64,000 nt of DNA from Diadema setosum. Its lineage: Eukaryota; Echinodermata; Echinoidea; Diadematoida; Diadematidae. The notes beneath the pieces were generated by a model. The model made no database searches, was not told the DNA's origin, and saw only the letters and a list, made by a program, of their open reading frames with translations. Made by a program: the position numbers and the translations under genes. Positions 12,862-22,621 of this stretch are shown here, piece after piece; the stretch's first letter is position 1, and each line of letters begins with the position of its first letter. The stretch lies in the NCBI GenBank assembly GCA_033980235.1, contig CM067070.1, positions 29,940,394 to 30,004,393 on the forward strand, written 5' to 3'.

Positions 12862-14127
12862 TTACTCTTTCCAGACAGTCCAAGGAGTCTGCGGGCCGCC
12901 ACCGGCTTTCGTCTGGCGGGTCTGCAGGTACACTTGAGTTCCGTTAATGCGTATTCGGGTTGACAATGTTTTCTCTCTGCGTAGGTTGAAAGCACTGGAG
13001 GCTAGCCTGCCCCTCTCGCGCTTCATTGTGGGCGGTAGGTCGGTCCGGATTGTGATACGGGAAAAATCGAGCGAGGGAAAAGGCTGTGAACCGGCTCTGG
13101 CAGCGTAAGTCGCGGATGTTGTGCTAGAAGCGGTAGTTGCATGAGCAGGTGGTGAAGTTGGCTGAGATGATGGGGCAGTGTGGGTTGGGTGAATTGATGC
13201 GACGCTTGAGGTGGGCTGTTGACTCGAGGTTGGTCCGGCGGCAGGTGCTCCTGATCGGCGTTTCGGTTGCTCGTAAGCCTGTAGAAGGGCGTCTCGGTCG
13301 GCCATGTGCGAGAATCGGACAATGATTGGACGGGGTCCTGCCGGCTGAGAATCCCTTCGAGCAGAGGGCAGTCGATGAGCATTGACGATCGGGATGTTTC
13401 GTGCTTCCTCCGAACTGAGATTGAGAAAATGGCAAATCACCATCGCAACGACTTTGTAGATGTCTTCGTCTTTGCCGTCGGGCATCCCGTAGATGAGAAA
13501 GTTCTGTTTTCTTTGGTGGAGTTCTAGAAGCATTAATTTTTCTTCTACGTTGCTTATCTTTGTTTCCATATCGTCGTTGATTTTCGGGATCGTTTCCTTT
13601 TCTAGAGTAGTAATTTGACTTGCGTTGAAATTGACTGCTGATTCAATGTCTGCAACGAACCTTTTAGTTTCAGCAAGATCAAGCTTAACAGCGCAGATTT
13701 CCGAAAGCACAGAGTCCATCTTGGCTGTCATTTGCAGTGATAGATTTGTAAACATCCCTTTAAGTTCATTGAAGATACCGGTGACAGAGGCAGGGACAGA
13801 CTGTTCCCCCTGGTTGCCTGGGGGAGCGGGCGGAGTGACGGCCGTGGAGACATCAGGGGCCAGTTCAGGTGTAGACGGGGTTTCAGGTGCAGTCGTGTTT
13901 GATCCCGGGGGAGGTCCGGAGGTAGCGCCAGCCGACTGTTCTTGGACGAGAGGCGGCTGGTCCACAGACAAGTCCAAGGACTGCGATGGCTGCGGGTGAC
14001 TAGAAGTGGCAGGATTATTCGCAGGCATTTTTGGACGTTTAGAAGTACTTTGCTCTGGCTTTTTGTTGCTTTTAGCCACGTAGGTTTTCCTCAGATTGTA
14101 CGTTTTGGTCCTACAGTCCTCAGACAT
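12862..14127 (-). CDS. LINE ORF1: coiled-coil, RRM-like RNA-binding protein
   Basis: An uninterrupted 421-codon frame from ATG at 14127 to TAA at 12862. Residues 1-110 are a basic start followed by a Pro/Ser/Thr-rich region. About 115-208 is heptad-like with high coiled-coil potential (LSEICAVKLDLAETKRFVAD). About 208-290 is RRM-like (KQNFLIYGMPDG, NAHRLPSARR, PRPIIVRFSHMADRDALLQA). About 291-350 is a Pro/Ser/Thr/Ala linker. About 355-404 resembles the C-terminal domain of L1-type ORF1 proteins (ITIRTDLPPTMKRERGRLAS). Such proteins trimerise and coat LINE RNA. The gene is clearly more GC-rich than its surroundings. Odd points are the long linker between RRM and C-terminal domain, and its intact state beside a decayed ORF2. 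Confidence 0.85.
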   Translation of the reverse strand: MSEDCRTKTYNLRKTYVAKSNKKPEQSTSKRPKMPANNPATSSHPQPSQSLDLSVDQPPLVQEQSAGATSGPPPGSNTTAPETPSTPELAPDVSTAVTPPAPPGNQGEQSVPASVTGIFNELKGMFTNLSLQMTAKMDSVLSEICAVKLDLAETKRFVADIESAVNFNASQITTLEKETIPKINDDMETKISNVEEKLMLLELHQRKQNFLIYGMPDGKDEDIYKVVAMVICHFLNLSSEEARNIPIVNAHRLPSARRDSQPAGPRPIIVRFSHMADRDALLQAYEQPKRRSGAPAAGPTSSQQPTSSVASIHPTHTAPSSQPTSPPAHATTASSTTSATYAARAGSQPFPSLDFSRITIRTDLPPTMKRERGRLASSAFNLRREKTLSTRIRINGTQVYLQTRQTKAGGGPQTPWTVWKE

Positions 14128-14262
14128 GCTTAACTAGAGTCGAAGAGTGGAAGACTGGAAAAGTTACATAGTAACTTTGGCTGTGCAGATTCACTGGACT
14201 GTGGTGGGAGGCGGGAGCCAAGACAAAAACACGTCCGTCTCCTACGATGACACTCTGTATTC
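14128..14262. other. Probable short 5' UTR of the LINE
   Basis: 135 bases between the ORF1 start and the point where the host-element repeats resume. GC-richer than the surroundings; no frame. Confidence 0.35.
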
Positions 14263-14495
14263 TTAGAAAACGTAACCTGAGATACGTATAGAAATGACAA
14301 AGAAAGCATTTTCGCTGTTACGGCAAATGAACGTATCTTTACATACACTGTTTTTTCATGGTGGTTTCTCAAGAAAAAAGAAGGAAATTGCGACGCCAAA
14401 AGAACGTATGTCATCATACAGCGCTTTGCTGTGTAAAATCAGGGCCATGTGCGCTACAGTCAGCACGGCAAAACAACGTATCAACATCGTGGCCA
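14263..14495. repeat. Left-type subterminal repeats of the 15.1 kb element
   Basis: The motif GGCAAAWSAACGTATC recurs at about 14322, 14395 and 14467 (spacing 73 and 72), preceded by a weaker copy at 14264-14280. The orientation is the same as in the left terminal repeat at 4131 and opposite to the right-end cluster at 18752-18954. This places the cluster as the left subterminal array displaced by the LINE. Confidence 0.75.
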
Positions 14496-14721
14496 TCACA
14501 ACACACGCTGCACTGCATAACTCTATGTGTAAGACCTACGGCTACGTGCTGCAGATCCATTTCAGCCGCGGCAGTGAGTGTATTGTAGTGCCGCCGCTGC
14601 TGCCGCACCGCTTTCTCCCTTGCGACAACAGCTTAAGCAGAGTTACACCGACTGGTTGACTGGCAGGCAAGCTTTGCTGCAGTGTGAACCATGAAGTCAT
14701 GCCCATTGTTCTGTTTTGCAG

Positions 14722-14784
14722 TCATGGAATGGATATTCTCCTGACCAGCTAATGCTACCAAAAAGAAAATCAGCGGTAACACCG
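14722..14784 (+). CDS. Putative internal exon, 21 codons
   Basis: Bounded by a pyrimidine-rich acceptor (TGTTCTGTTTTGCAG, ending 14721) and a consensus donor (GTAAGT at 14785). It is open in phase 0 at both ends: SWNGYSPDQLMLPKRKSAVT then P. The phase fits the terminal exon candidates at 16010 and 16627. It lies inside the 15.1 kb TIR element, so it could belong to an element-encoded protein or a captured host gene. The protein is not recognised. Confidence 0.45.
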
Positions 14785-16009
14785 GTAAGTTTTATGGGTT
14801 TTTTGTCAGGTCTCAAAGTTTGATCTAGCCCGACCAGACGCCGTGCGAAGTACGGCGATTGGGCTGTACAGACTGGACGACAGTACGCTTTGCTAGTAGG
14901 GTCCAGTACCTTCGATAATAGTCTTCACTAAGATTTAAGAACTCGATGAGTAAAAAAAAAAGAATAAACAAAAAACACAAGCTATGAAAATAAAGAGCAA
15001 ACTTAGAGCTATGAGTATGACAGCCTTTCCTTTCGGTGGACTTGCCAAAACGTGGCTCATTGGTGTGGTGTGGTTGTGGTTCTACTAATGTAATAATGAC
15101 TATGTAAATGTAGGATACTTGTAGTAGGCCTAGTACTACTACTAGTGGTCTAGTAGAAGTAGTGACTCTCAAAAGAAATTTACCTATGCGCAAATACATT
15201 GAGTGGACCCTAATATACTGTTATGATCATCGACTTGACGTCTTCTACCTCAAATTCAGTTTTCGTCTAAAAGTCTAAAAAAGTAACAGCTTTATAGTAA
15301 ACAGTAGTTTCGACTTCAAGCTAATGACAATAAAGCTTGATACTGATGAATTCCATTTAGTCTTCAGTGGCAACATGAACTGATGGAAGACGATATGTTC
15401 TAATAATGACATTAACATCATTACTTTAGCAAGAAAAGTAAGGCAACAAAATTTGTTGTCAGTACTTGTGTTTAACCAAAGATGTAGCCAAACATTATAT
15501 AATAATGTTTGGGATACATCTTTGGTTAAACACAAGTACTGAAGTAGTCTTAAATCTTGTTTGTTATTTCTTGAAAGAATGAAGAATGTGATTGTGGTGT
15601 TTTCATACATACAGGAATTTATCCACTTAAAATAAGCCTTAAAAATAAATTCATACTAAATGGTACTCTGTACCTGCTAACTATGGAAGCCTGATTTATC
15701 ATTTTTTCTTTTTTCTTTTGTATTCTTGGTGCAATTTTACTCAGCTGTACATATTCTTTAAAACATTTTTTTTTTCATTTCGATACAAAAAAAAAATGCA
15801 TTGTAGCCATGGTAAATCCTATACATGTTATACGTTCCACCCCTCCCCATAACAATGTTGAGGGCAAAAGCTCATGGAATTCAAAGATCTATTCTTAAGT
15901 TACGTGGTTTTAAATACTATGGAAAGTTCAAATATTCAGACCCAATCGTCTACTTTAGATGATATTAACATTCGTGTTGAAATACATATTTCCATGTCTC
16001 TCTTTTCAG
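14785..16009. other. Intron candidate, no further exon recognised
   Basis: AT-rich, with a hairpin at 15460-15541 and several T- and A-runs near 15765-15800. Around 14838-14880 it carries a motif also seen near 47095 and 60270 (see findings). Confidence 0.35.
15460..15541. repeat. 82-bp hairpin
   Basis: The arm beginning CAGTACTTGTGTTTAACCAA pairs with an almost perfect complement that ends at 15541. The loop is near zero, around TATATAATA. Confidence 0.85.
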
Positions 16010-16033
16010 TGTCCACACCAACCGCCAGCCTAG
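16010..16033 (+). CDS. Alternative short terminal exon candidate
   Basis: A strong acceptor (CATGTCTCTCTTTTCAG) ends at 16009. In phase 0, matching the donor at 14785, the frame reads CPHQPPA and stops at 16033. In another phase the frame stays open to 16227 (STPTASLDQHRKGMQCIKYN and onward). The acceptor is convincing; use and phase are uncertain. Confidence 0.25.
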   Translation, partial: CPHQPPA

Positions 16034-16626
16034 ACCAGCACAGAAAAGGAATGCAGTGTATCAAGTACAATAAAAGGTACAAGTTGAATAATCACCTATT
16101 AATTCATACAACAAAAGTAGAAGAAGGGGGAAGAAATGAATCCCACCTTTATCATTATCACTGGCGACACAAGCCGGCATTTGGAAAAATCATAAAAGAA
16201 AAAAATAAAAGACGGCAAAATCCATGATGATGACTCTCTGATAATTTGAGAATACCACATTTCACAGTTCATTCCTTAGCAATGAAAAAAAAAGTAATAT
16301 GAAATGAAAACTGACGATATAGTCACCATTCTCTCTCAAAAATAAACACACAGCCTTGTATATCCTCAAGGGGTATTTGTATGATGTTGAATAATATATA
16401 TTGTGAGTGTATTTCGATATTAAATACTCATTCTTATTTCCTTTGCTTTTTTTTTTGGAGGGGAAGGGGGTCTGTGAGAGAGGATTTGTTACACACAACC
16501 ATGTCTAATGAAGAATTTAATCACATGATATAACTAAAGCAGAGTTGAAATTCAATGTCTTTTACGGAAAGAGTGCCTTATTTTGTGTTAATTATTCTCT
16601 TCCATTTCTTTTACATTTTCCTGCAG

Positions 16627-16761
16627 TGGTCTACCGAGCAGTTCGAAAGCAGAGAAAAGAGCAACTATACAGATTTCAGAACAGCTGTGCACGCCCGTCA
16701 GAATCTCATGAAAGATGGAGTGGATTGTGCACTAGATCAGTCAACTCTAGAAGAAAAATAA
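16627..16761 (+). CDS. Putative terminal exon, 44 codons plus stop
   Basis: The acceptor is TTTACATTTTCCTGCAG, ending 16626. In phase 0 the frame reads WSTEQFESREKSNYTDFRTA, then VHARQNLMKDGVDCALDQST and LEEK, with TAA at 16759-16761. It is the same phase as the exon at 14722-14784, so the two would splice into one reading frame. The peptide is hydrophilic and compositionally ordinary; no family recognised. A second open frame on the same exon (VYRAVRKQRKEQLYRFQ) is the less likely alternative. Confidence 0.45.
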   Translation, partial: WSTEQFESREKSNYTDFRTAVHARQNLMKDGVDCALDQSTLEEK

Positions 16762-18744
16762 TAACACTCGGATTGTTTATATAGGATCAGGTAAATCTTT
16801 CACAGTTAGATTAAGAACTCGCAAAACTCAACTGTGAAGTGTTAATGACAATTCTCACGTTATGAAGGCACAAGAAAGATTTTTTTTTTTTTATATTGAT
16901 ATGAAACTAAAGGTTCTATTTCGAAAAAAAAAAATATGATGAGGGCTTATTGCCCTTTGAAATGATGACTATCAACTTTAGGTAAAACTATCACTTGTTC
17001 ATATCAAATATTGTTGTAAATGCTTGCCCTCAAAATCAATATCATGTCGATTGAAACATGTCAACTTATTTCAGAAAACCAGGGAAATAGTAACCTTATT
17101 TCCTGCAAAATTTTCATATCTTATTTTGAGCCTAATCCCTCCGGGAGCTCTCAGACAACGCAGATGTAAATTGCAGCACAGCAAATCGCTGTTGTGATTA
17201 GACGTTTATTGAAATGTGTTTAAAGTGAATACTGTTGCAAATTTTCCCTTCGTTTAAGCTGCCTAATAATTGTTCTTTACCCAAGTATTTACTTCTTACT
17301 ACACTTGATCTTCAACAACAGTAAGGATTACAAATGTTATGTGTGCTATTTACAATTTGTAATTTGTAGATGTTTTGATCTTCAAAGGTAAAAATTGATG
17401 CGAAGGTCTGATATGGTAATAGTATAACTAATCTCCAGAAAAAAAAAACAACAACAACAACAATTATGTTCTGTTGAAAATTTTGTTCCCAGGGTTTTGT
17501 TCAACTGTGGTACGTATGTAAGCTAATAACTTTACTCGGGAAGTAAATGACATTTTTTTTTTCTATTTCTCATTAACCATCATGATAATGTTTAGTTACT
17601 GCTGATTTGCTTTCAATGTGATAAAAGCATAATGGCATACCAAACTCTCTCTTAAATTTTAAGAAGAAAGCGTAGATTATCTATGTCATATTTTTAGAAC
17701 TTGCAAATAATCGAATGATTTTTGTAATGCTGTTATCTTTGAGAAACAGGTGTACACAAATTTTTCCCTATAAACCTTTCAGAAGATGTAAATCAGTCTC
17801 TGCATCTACATTTCTGTCATGTCTTTCTCAAAGTTATTCTACTGAGAGAATGTTTGCAACTCTGACAAGTCTGAGGTGTGTGTGTGTGTGTGTTTTGTGT
17901 GTTTTTGTACTTGCTTGGTTGTGTGTGTGCGTGTGTGTGTGTGTGTGTGTGGTTAAGTTACACCTAAAAACATTAAAACCTGGATTCATGCATTGTTATT
18001 ATTGTTGTTGTTCAAAGAAATGAGGCATATTATCATTAGAAGTTTTAACCTTACGGATACAATTCATGCTATCAACCAAACATTAACAACTTATAACGAT
18101 AAACAAAGTACACAATATAATTCTTTCTGTTCGATTCCTTTCATCTCTATGGAACGTGTATAAATACATAAATCAAAGAAAAGATATAAATTAAAATAGG
18201 AGTCTCAATGTTAACACATTAAATGCGTGTATGTCTCTTTGAAACGAAGTGAATGTACAGATGTCTATACAATTTTTTTTTATACCCATTTTATTTCATT
18301 TTTTGCCAGTTCTCAAACAGTCCATTTTACAGACTTTACCCAAACTCGTACTTTAGTTGTCGATATTAATCCAAATCCATGTTTTTGTTAAAACAGCATG
18401 AATGATAAACCAAATATAATAATGAAAAATCTTACATCAAGGGATAAAAAACATACACTTAAAGATAATAAAAAAAGAATGGACATCTCAATAAACTATA
18501 AACTGTATATGCAAATGAGGTAAAACAAAAATGAAAGGTAATTGGTAGATAACAACTAATTACATTTTAGCACATACTCGGTAAGTTTTCAGAAAAAAAA
18601 ACATGAATGTTCTCCTTGCATCGATAATTTTGCAAGCTACTGTGTTTTACCATTCTTAATATATATTTAAACACATATAACGGGACTTTTATTATCCAGT
18701 TAACAAAGTTGTCAAATAAACAAATGATAGAGATTGTTGCCATT
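16762..18744. other. Non-coding, AT-rich, right body of the 15.1 kb element
   Basis: No gene seen after the candidate stop. It contains a (CAA)n run near 17446-17463 and a (GT)n-rich stretch at 17875-17952. Possible 3' UTR at the start; polyadenylation site not resolved. Confidence 0.4.
17875..17952. repeat. (GT)n microsatellite, imperfect
   Basis: Two GT blocks separated by TTTTGTGTGTTTTTGTACTT and a short interruption. Confidence 0.9.
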
Positions 18745-18749
18745 GAGTC

Positions 18750-18956
18750 GGGATACGTCATTCTGCCTAATTACATTGATGAAAGGGTTAAGGCGCAGAT
18801 ATTTGTAAGTCGAGATACGTTCTTTTGGCATACTGAAGTGGCTTCGCGGGAGAATGCTTACGCGCCGTAAGTCAGGATACGTTCTTTTGCCTAATTGATA
18901 TGTTGCCGCGTGAGGATTCTCGCACAACGTAAGTAAGGATACGCTCTTTTGGCAAA
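18750..18956. repeat. Right-end subterminal repeats of the 15.1 kb element
   Basis: GGATACGTYMTTYTGCC-like motifs start at about 18751, 18813, 18875 and 18937, an even spacing of about 62 bases. A fifth copy forms the terminal repeat at 19184-19204. Regular arrays of the terminal core near a TIR are typical transposase-binding subterminal repeats; the function is inferred. Confidence 0.8.
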
Positions 18957-19181
18957 CTAGAATTACTCATAAGCACAGTGCTGTGATCCGCTAAAATGCT
19001 GTATCTATTCTAAACATGGCAATTACTCTAAAACGGGAAGTCCTATTTTACTGAAATTTTATCGAGATATTCTTTAGTAATGCTTAAGAAACTTCGCTGC
19101 TTCAAAAGTGTTTTACTCCTATGACGGAAAAATGGGAACCAATTGAATTTTCAAACTCGTTTTTCTCAGAACATGATATTC

Positions 19182-19213
19182 TGAGTTACGTTGTTTTGCC
19201 TTATTACGGCCGA
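19182..19213. repeat. Right terminal inverted repeat of the 15.1 kb element
   Basis: Complement of the left end at 4131-4162, with the core GTTACGTTGTTTTGCCTTAT. Immediately to the right, the array sequence GGTGGCATTACACTGT resumes. Confidence 0.75.
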
Positions 19214-19408
19214 GGTGGCATTACACTGTCTCGATAATGACGCAAGATGGCTAAACAATATAGGGAATATTTTTTCAACATCTGCGAAACGCTCTTGATG
19301 TCCTGTTCCCTCTTTCCCAGAGAGTATAATGAAGAAGCTAGCGGTAAGAGGGCGTACTTTCTCGATTTCAGAGGGATTTCGCGTAGTACGCTTACGTCTG
19401 GCGGCGTG

Positions 19409-19624
19409 TTTTTTTTTAGACGGCACAGATTGGGGAAACTAAAAATCTATCGGGGACCCTATCCCTAAACCTAACCCTAGTCCTAATCCTAACCCTAACC
19501 ATCAAACCCTAACCCTAACCCTAACCCTAACCCCAACCCTAACCATAACCCTAACCATAACCAAAAACCCTAACCCAACGTTTTTCCCATAGGTTTAACA
19601 CGCGCCATGCCCCAATCTGTGCCG

Positions 19625-19683
<59 letters not shown>
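19409..19683. mobile_element. Inverted-repeat element carrying telomere-type repeats
   Basis: The left end AGACGGCACAGATTGGGG (19418-19435), preceded by a T-run, pairs exactly with CCCCAATCTGTGCCGTCT at 19610-19627, which is followed by about 55 A. The outer bases CGGCGTG and CACCGTCG extend the symmetry. Copies 2-4 of the array lack it at this site, so it is an insertion. The core is an array of CCCTAA repeats. No coding capacity. Confidence 0.75.
19457..19578. repeat. Interstitial telomeric repeat (CCCTAA)n
   Basis: About twenty CCCTAA or one-base variants (CCCTAG, TCCTAA, CCATAA, CCCCAA). It matches the TTAGGG telomere of most animals. It lies inside a transposon-like fold-back, not at a chromosome end. 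Confidence 0.9.
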
Positions 19684-19684
<1 letters not shown>

Positions 19685-20936
19685 ACCGTCGGGCGAAACA
19701 CTTGCGCCATTTTGGTAACAAAACCGCTTGATGATCGGTAGAGGGCGTATAATTATTAACGTGACCATCGCCTTCTTATAACGTTACAGGTCTCTGTATA
19801 GAAATGTGGGGATTTTTGTCTCCCTTTCATTTTCTCCCTTTTTCGGGGGCTCACAGAGGATAATAATTGGTGTACTAAGAACTTTTTTTTTGTCACACAG
19901 AAATATTATTCTTGTTTATTTAAAGAATGCAATGCAATATGCAATGAAGGGAAAGAATATGAAAATAAATATTGAAGAAATGTCCTTTATTTTCTAATAT
20001 GCGTCAAGCAAGGCTATTAAATGCTACTAAACAACGTATCTTTATGTTAATAAGCCATCGTGTGTCAACAATATATTATGGTGTGACCACAGAGCACATT
20101 TTATTCTTTTACGTCCCATTGTGTCAATTATTCTGATTGTCCCCCCACTTTTTTTTTTTTTTTTTGCCTTCTCTTTTTTTGAATCTTCATTCCGTCGTTC
20201 ATTCTTGGGGGTCGTTTTTTTTTTTTTTTTTTTTTTTTTTGCCTCCTTAATATGGATAAAACGAAAGGAAGGTAAGAGTCCGCTTCATAGGATCACGTTA
20301 TACCCTCGCGACAAGCCACTGCCCTCTCCCAATGGCATATTAACGAAAGGATCAACATTTGGGCTCCATGATTGGCTCTATGGCGTACTTCACCGGTTCG
20401 CCTTTGAAATCGCCAGAGTTAAACCCTCTTATCACATTCACTTAATATTTTGAACTTTGACCTCAACATTTAATCGTATTTTTTAGCAATGTTTTGCAGT
20501 TGTTGTTTTTATGGTCCTGACACTTTAGAGCTTCAATCGATTTGTCAAAATACAATTGTATGTAGACAATTGCACTTGTGTACAATGTACGTTGCAATTA
20601 ACCTTATTTGAATATTGCGCAGAAATTGAAAACTCCAACCTAATGTTTTTTGGTTATATACATACAATAATTTCAATATTTCTCAAGACTTTGGTCAAAA
20701 TTGAAACCTTTGGGTCAAGTAACGTGATATGGTATTTTCAAGGGTAACATGAAGTTGCATAATTATTGATTTTATTTAGTGATTACTTTGTTGTTTTGTT
20801 ATTTTTGTGGAGTGAAGGTTCCTGTATAGGACATGATTTAAGCAACTTGTAACAATGCAGGAGAAGTGCAATGATTTCTAGACATTGATTACTATACATG
20901 AATGAAAAAAAAAGAGAGAAAAATATGAAAGCTCAC

Positions 20937-21022
20937 CTGTGACTCCGAAAATAGTGCTGGCCATCTGTCCTTCAAAACTGAGACAAGAGGTCCTTCATTC
21001 ACAACTTCACGTGGAATATGCC
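20937..21022 (-). pseudogene. Relic exon in array copy 1 (RWPALF-type peptide)
   Basis: Read on the minus strand, the frame is RHIPREVVNE followed by GPLVSVLKDRWPALFSESQ and then a donor-like GTGAGC. The (K/R)xRWPALFxE pattern resembles a motif I associate with SAMD3-like and transposon-related uncharacterised proteins of fishes and invertebrates; this is a tentative recall. It is the best-preserved of four copies. The upstream acceptor is poor, and no neighbouring exon with a continuing frame was found, so the copy is treated as a relic. Confidence 0.4.
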
Positions 21023-21469
21023 TGCATTTTTTTTTTCCTTTGTGCCAAATCTTCTGCACTGACTCTTTTACTGTAATCGGTTATCATGTTTATCCTTGGT
21101 TTTTCTCATGTTTGTGCTGTTTCTCGGAAATGGACGATCAGGCATGTAACTTGTCGTTGAATTGTTTGTTTGTTTGTTTTTGTTGATTGTTCGTTTCTGT
21201 GTTTTTATATGGTTTTGTTTACTTGTTTGTTTGTTTGTTTTTGGTTTGGGTTTGCTTGGTGTTTTTTTTTTTCTTGATTTATGTTTTGTTTTGTTTTGAT
21301 ATGTTTTGCTTTTTCTCGCTTTCCTGTTTTTTCCCCTCACCGGATTTCTTGTTTGGGACAGGATTCAAAGAGTCCACTAATGTCTTTTATTCGCAGGTTT
21401 GTACCTTATTTCCCAATGTTATACTTCGGGACTGGTCTTTTGAACCATAGAACCCCGTGCAATGTAGTC

Positions 21470-22621
21470 GGGTACCTAAGGGGGGGGGGGGGGGGGGTCA
21501 CCGTGCATCCCCCCCAGGACTCCTCGAAACTTACATTTTCAGGATCCTCATGACATACCAAAACATAATCAAGATGTTAACAGGAGCGAAAAGTGGCTGT
21601 TCTAGGTGAAATTTAATGTATTCTATTGTTTTTCATAATTTCTTATGTATTTCTTTGTTTTTCAACTTTTTCAACTTTTGTTTTTTCTTTGTCTTTCTAT
21701 TGGAAATTGTCGCTGACCACTTTTCTACCATTATTAGCACAAAACTAATCAATGAAAGTGATTAATTGTAAAAATAATCAGGTTTTCATGACTTTCATGA
21801 CAGAGCACTGTTTTCCATAGGAAATGTACACAAAAGCACAAAATTGTACCCGTTTTGGGACGACATTCCGTTACAAAAATGGGCGTGACTTCGCAAAAGT
21901 ATGCGGGGAAGTTGCAAATATGGTCTCAAAAGTTGCGTGAGACTTGAACAAAACAAAGTCAAGTAAGTTTTTAGGAGTTCTGGGGGGTGCACGGTGACCC
22001 CCTCCCCCCCTTAGGTACCCTACTATGTAGGCCCTACATGTAAGCACATATTATATATTACATACATACATAAGGACGGGGGGTGGGGGATCCGCCCCCC
22101 TCCCCTCGAAGTTTCGCGCCATAAATCTGTCGCGAGGCTTCTTGACTTTGTTTGGTCAAGTCTCGCACAACTTTTGAGACCAAATTTGCAACATCCGCGT
22201 ATACTTTTGCGAAGTCACGCCCATTTTCGTAACGGAATGTCGTCCCAAAACGGGCACAATTTTGTGCTTTTGTGTACATTTCCTATGGAAAACAGTGCTC
22301 TGTCATGAAAGTCATGAAAACCTGATTATTTTTACAATTAATCACTTTCATTGATTAGTTTTGTGCTAATTATGGTAGAAAAGTGGTCAGTGACAATTTC
22401 CAATAGAAAAACAAAGAAAAAACAAAAGTTGAAAAAGTTGAAAAACAAAGAAATACATAAGAAATTATGAAAAACAATAGAATACATTAAATTTCACCTA
22501 GAACAGCCACTTTTCGTTCCTGTTAACATCTTGATTATGTTTTAGTATGTCATGAGGATCCTGAAAATGTAAGTTTCGAGGAGTCCTGGGGGGATGCACG
22601 GTGACCCCCCCTTAGGTACCC
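21470..22621. mobile_element. 1.15 kb inverted repeat (fold-back element)
   Basis: The arm 21470 to about 21967 is the near-perfect complement of about 22137 to 22621. Both outer ends are GGGTACCTAAG followed by a G-run. The left arm is closed at 22010-22020 by a third copy of the same terminus (CTTAGGTACCC), so 21470-22020 could be a 551-bp element in its own right. The central 170 bases are asymmetric. Absent from array copies 2-4 at this site. Confidence 0.85.

Larger units (their letters stand above)
4319..14262 (-). mobile_element. LINE insertion (CR1/L2-like reverse transcriptase) inside the 15.1 kb element
   Basis: The 3' end is at the left, where an AATTC repeat (4320-4338) gives the short simple-repeat tail typical of CR1/L2-group LINEs. 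The EN-RT frame follows at 5060-8196 and an RNA-binding ORF1 at 12862-14127, both on the minus strand and in LINE order. The subterminal repeats of the host element break off at about 4318 and resume at about 14262, which bounds the insertion. The 4.7 kb between the two frames is too long for a normal LINE and must hold further insertions. It is alternatively possible that ORF1 belongs to a second, separate LINE. Confidence 0.6.
4131..19213. mobile_element. Large DNA element with terminal inverted repeats, 15.1 kb, split by a nested LINE
   Basis: The two ends are inverted copies: TCGGCCGTGATAAGGCAAAG at 4131 and the complementary end at 19213 agree over about 32 bases with three mismatches. 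The host sequence is array copy 1: the flanks at 4120-4130 and 19214 onward are adjacent in copies 2-4 (for example near 25290), so this is an insertion. Both ends carry iterated copies of the terminal core motif. A clean target duplication is not visible; a 4-base CGGT/AGGT is possible. Removing the nested LINE leaves about 5.1 kb. No transposase was recognised, so the superfamily is not assigned. Confidence 0.75.

Noticed and set aside
13023..14133. Several frames on both strands over 13023-14133 (119, 103, 124, 62, 73 and 63 residues)
   Set aside because: Shadows of the intact ORF1 at 12862-14127 in other frames.
18750..18956. Regular 62-base repeats considered as a CRISPR-like array
   Set aside because: The repeated part is the transposon terminal core, the genome is eukaryotic and there are no cas genes; subterminal repeats explain it.
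19457..19578. Telomere repeats taken as a chromosome end
   Set aside because: Flanked on both sides by array sequence and enclosed in inverted repeats, so interstitial.
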